Positions 5,718 to 6,645 of a stretch of 6,645 bases of DNA are shown here, piece by piece. The notes below the pieces were generated by a model that did not search any database, was not told the DNA's origin, and saw only the letters and a program-made list of their open reading frames with translations. The DNA comes from Gammaproteobacteria bacterium (lineage in GTDB: Bacteria; Pseudomonadota; Gammaproteobacteria; S012-40), in contig WFVN01000209.1 in NCBI GenBank assembly GCA_015491615.1, forward strand, positions 1-6,645, in the 5' to 3' direction. Each line of letters begins with the position of its first letter. Position 1 is the stretch's first letter. Both the position numbers and the translations under genes were made by a program.

Positions 5718-6645
5718 TCAGATTGGACAGATCATCTCCCCCAATCGTTCGGTGAGCTTGAGATTTTCACCGTAATCCACGGGACAGTCGATGACGCTCA
5801 CGGTATCGTCCGCGAGGGCGGTTTCTAAAGTGGGCAGGAGGTCTTCGGCGCGTTGGATGCGGTAGCCCTTGGCGCCGAAGGATTCCGCGTAGCGGACGAA
5901 GTCGGGATTGTCGAAATCCACGTGCGACGGGCGCCCGAATTGGTTCATCTGCTTCCATTCGATGAGGCCGTAGCCACTGTCGTTCCAGATGAGGATCACC
6001 ATCGGCGTCTTCATGCGCATGGCCGTCTCGATCTCTTGCGAATTCATCATGAAACCGGCATCACCGGTGACCGCCACCACCTTGCGCAGGGGATAGGCGA
6101 GCTTGGCCGCCAAGGCGCCGGGGACGGCGATGCCCATGCTCGCGAAGCCGTTGGAGATGATGCAGGTGTTGGGCTCGTCCGCGCGGTACATGCGCGCCAT
6201 CCACATCTTGTGGGCACCCACGTCGCAGATGACGATGTCCTGGGGGCCCATGGCGGTACGCAGGTCCCAGATGATCTTCTGCGGTTTCAGCGGATAGGCG
6301 TCGTCCTTGCGGTGGGCGCGCATCTCCTCGATGAGGGCCTCGCGCAGGGGGCGCAGGCGCTGGCCGGCGTGGGGGGTGGCCAGCTCACCGATGCGGATGA
6401 GGCTCAGCTTGATGTCCCCCACCACGCCCACGGCGACCGGGTAGTTGGCGTCCACCTCGGCGGGCACGGTGTCGATGTGGATGATGGTGCGGTCGCGGGT
6501 GGGGTGCCACAGGTAGGGGTGGTACTCCACCAGGTCGTAGCCGATGCAGATGATGACGTCCGCCTGGGCGAAACCGCAGTTGACGTAGTCGTTGGCCTGC
6601 AGGCCGGCCGACCCCAGGGCCATGGGATGGCGGAAAGGGATCACG
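5718..6645 (-). CDS. Acetolactate synthase large subunit-like thiamine diphosphate enzyme, C-terminal part (AlsS-type)
   Basis: The frame is open to the window end, giving the last 308 or so residues of a protein expected to be about 550 long. The fragment covers the central domain (IICIGYDLVEYHP, RTIIHIDTVPAEVD, VVGDI) and the C-terminal thiamine diphosphate domain (ICDVGAHKMWMARMY, ISNGFASMGIAVPGA). The cofactor Mg motif is GDAGFMMNSQEIETA with IWND 24 residues later; the usual third Gly of GDG is Ala196 here. The segments VDFDNPDFVRYAESFGA and CPVDYGENLKL resemble Bacillus catabolic AlsS more than biosynthetic IlvB/IlvI. The likely reaction is condensation of two pyruvates to acetolactate, but pyruvate oxidase-like or other decarboxylase roles cannot be excluded without the N-terminal half. 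No small-subunit (ACT domain) gene follows; the next gene is the unrelated EEP gene, in line with a catabolic type. The GTG at 6642-6644 is an internal Val, not the start. Confidence 0.85.
   Translation of the reverse strand, partial: VIPFRHPMALGSAGLQANDYVNCGFAQADVIICIGYDLVEYHPYLWHPTRDRTIIHIDTVPAEVDANYPVAVGVVGDIKLSLIRIGELATPHAGQRLRPLREALIEEMRAHRKDDAYPLKPQKIIWDLRTAMGPQDIVICDVGAHKMWMARMYRADEPNTCIISNGFASMGIAVPGALAAKLAYPLRKVVAVTGDAGFMMNSQEIETAMRMKTPMVILIWNDSGYGLIEWKQMNQFGRPSHVDFDNPDFVRYAESFGAKGYRIQRAEDLLPTLETALADDTVSVIDCPVDYGENLKLTERLGEMICPI

Noticed and set aside
5307..5828. 173-codon open frame on the plus strand opposite the EEP gene and the end of the acetolactate synthase-like gene
   Set aside because: It overlaps two motif-confirmed genes on the other strand and has no recognisable motifs or ribosome site.

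Overview
The window is GC-rich, densely packed bacterial DNA carrying nine protein genes (two cut by the window edges) and no RNA gene, insertion sequence or CRISPR array that I can see. The gene set points to a free-living gammaproteobacterium with a GC-rich genome: a YcgN/UPF0260 protein, an EmrE-type transporter, a soluble GGDEF protein and Fpg. This placement rests on family distribution and codon use, so it is an inference, and I cannot name a genus.

Layout. Positions 1-2250 (+) are a tightly coupled three-gene block: the 3' part of a GldG-type ABC-transporter auxiliary protein, a DUF4340 membrane-anchored protein (4-bp ATGA overlap), and mutM (1-bp TGATG overlap). It meets, tail to tail with a 3-bp gap, a 62-residue single-pass membrane protein on the minus strand (2254-2442). 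This small gene has a near-perfect Shine-Dalgarno and, upstream, a near-consensus sigma-54 promoter. Divergent from it is ycgN (2573-3016, +), whose end overlaps by 20 bp the end of a diguanylate cyclase gene read from the other strand (2997-4463, -). An 86-bp divergent spacer with a centred imperfect inverted repeat separates that gene from an emrE-like SMR exporter gene (4550-4879, +). The exporter gene converges, with a 7-bp gap, on an endonuclease/exonuclease/phosphatase-family gene (4887-5675, -). Upstream of it on the same strand is the C-terminal part of an AlsS-like acetolactate synthase (5718-6645, -), cut by the window end.

How the genes relate. Only the first three clearly form one transcriptional unit, joining an envelope/transport module to oxidative DNA repair. 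The rest are mostly single housekeeping or stress genes arranged convergently and divergently. No spacer exceeds about 130 bp. I do not see a clear new multi-gene system. The least explained items are the sigma-54-like promoter in front of the small membrane protein, the roughly 280-residue unassigned input region of the cyclase, and the inverted repeat between the cyclase and emrE genes.
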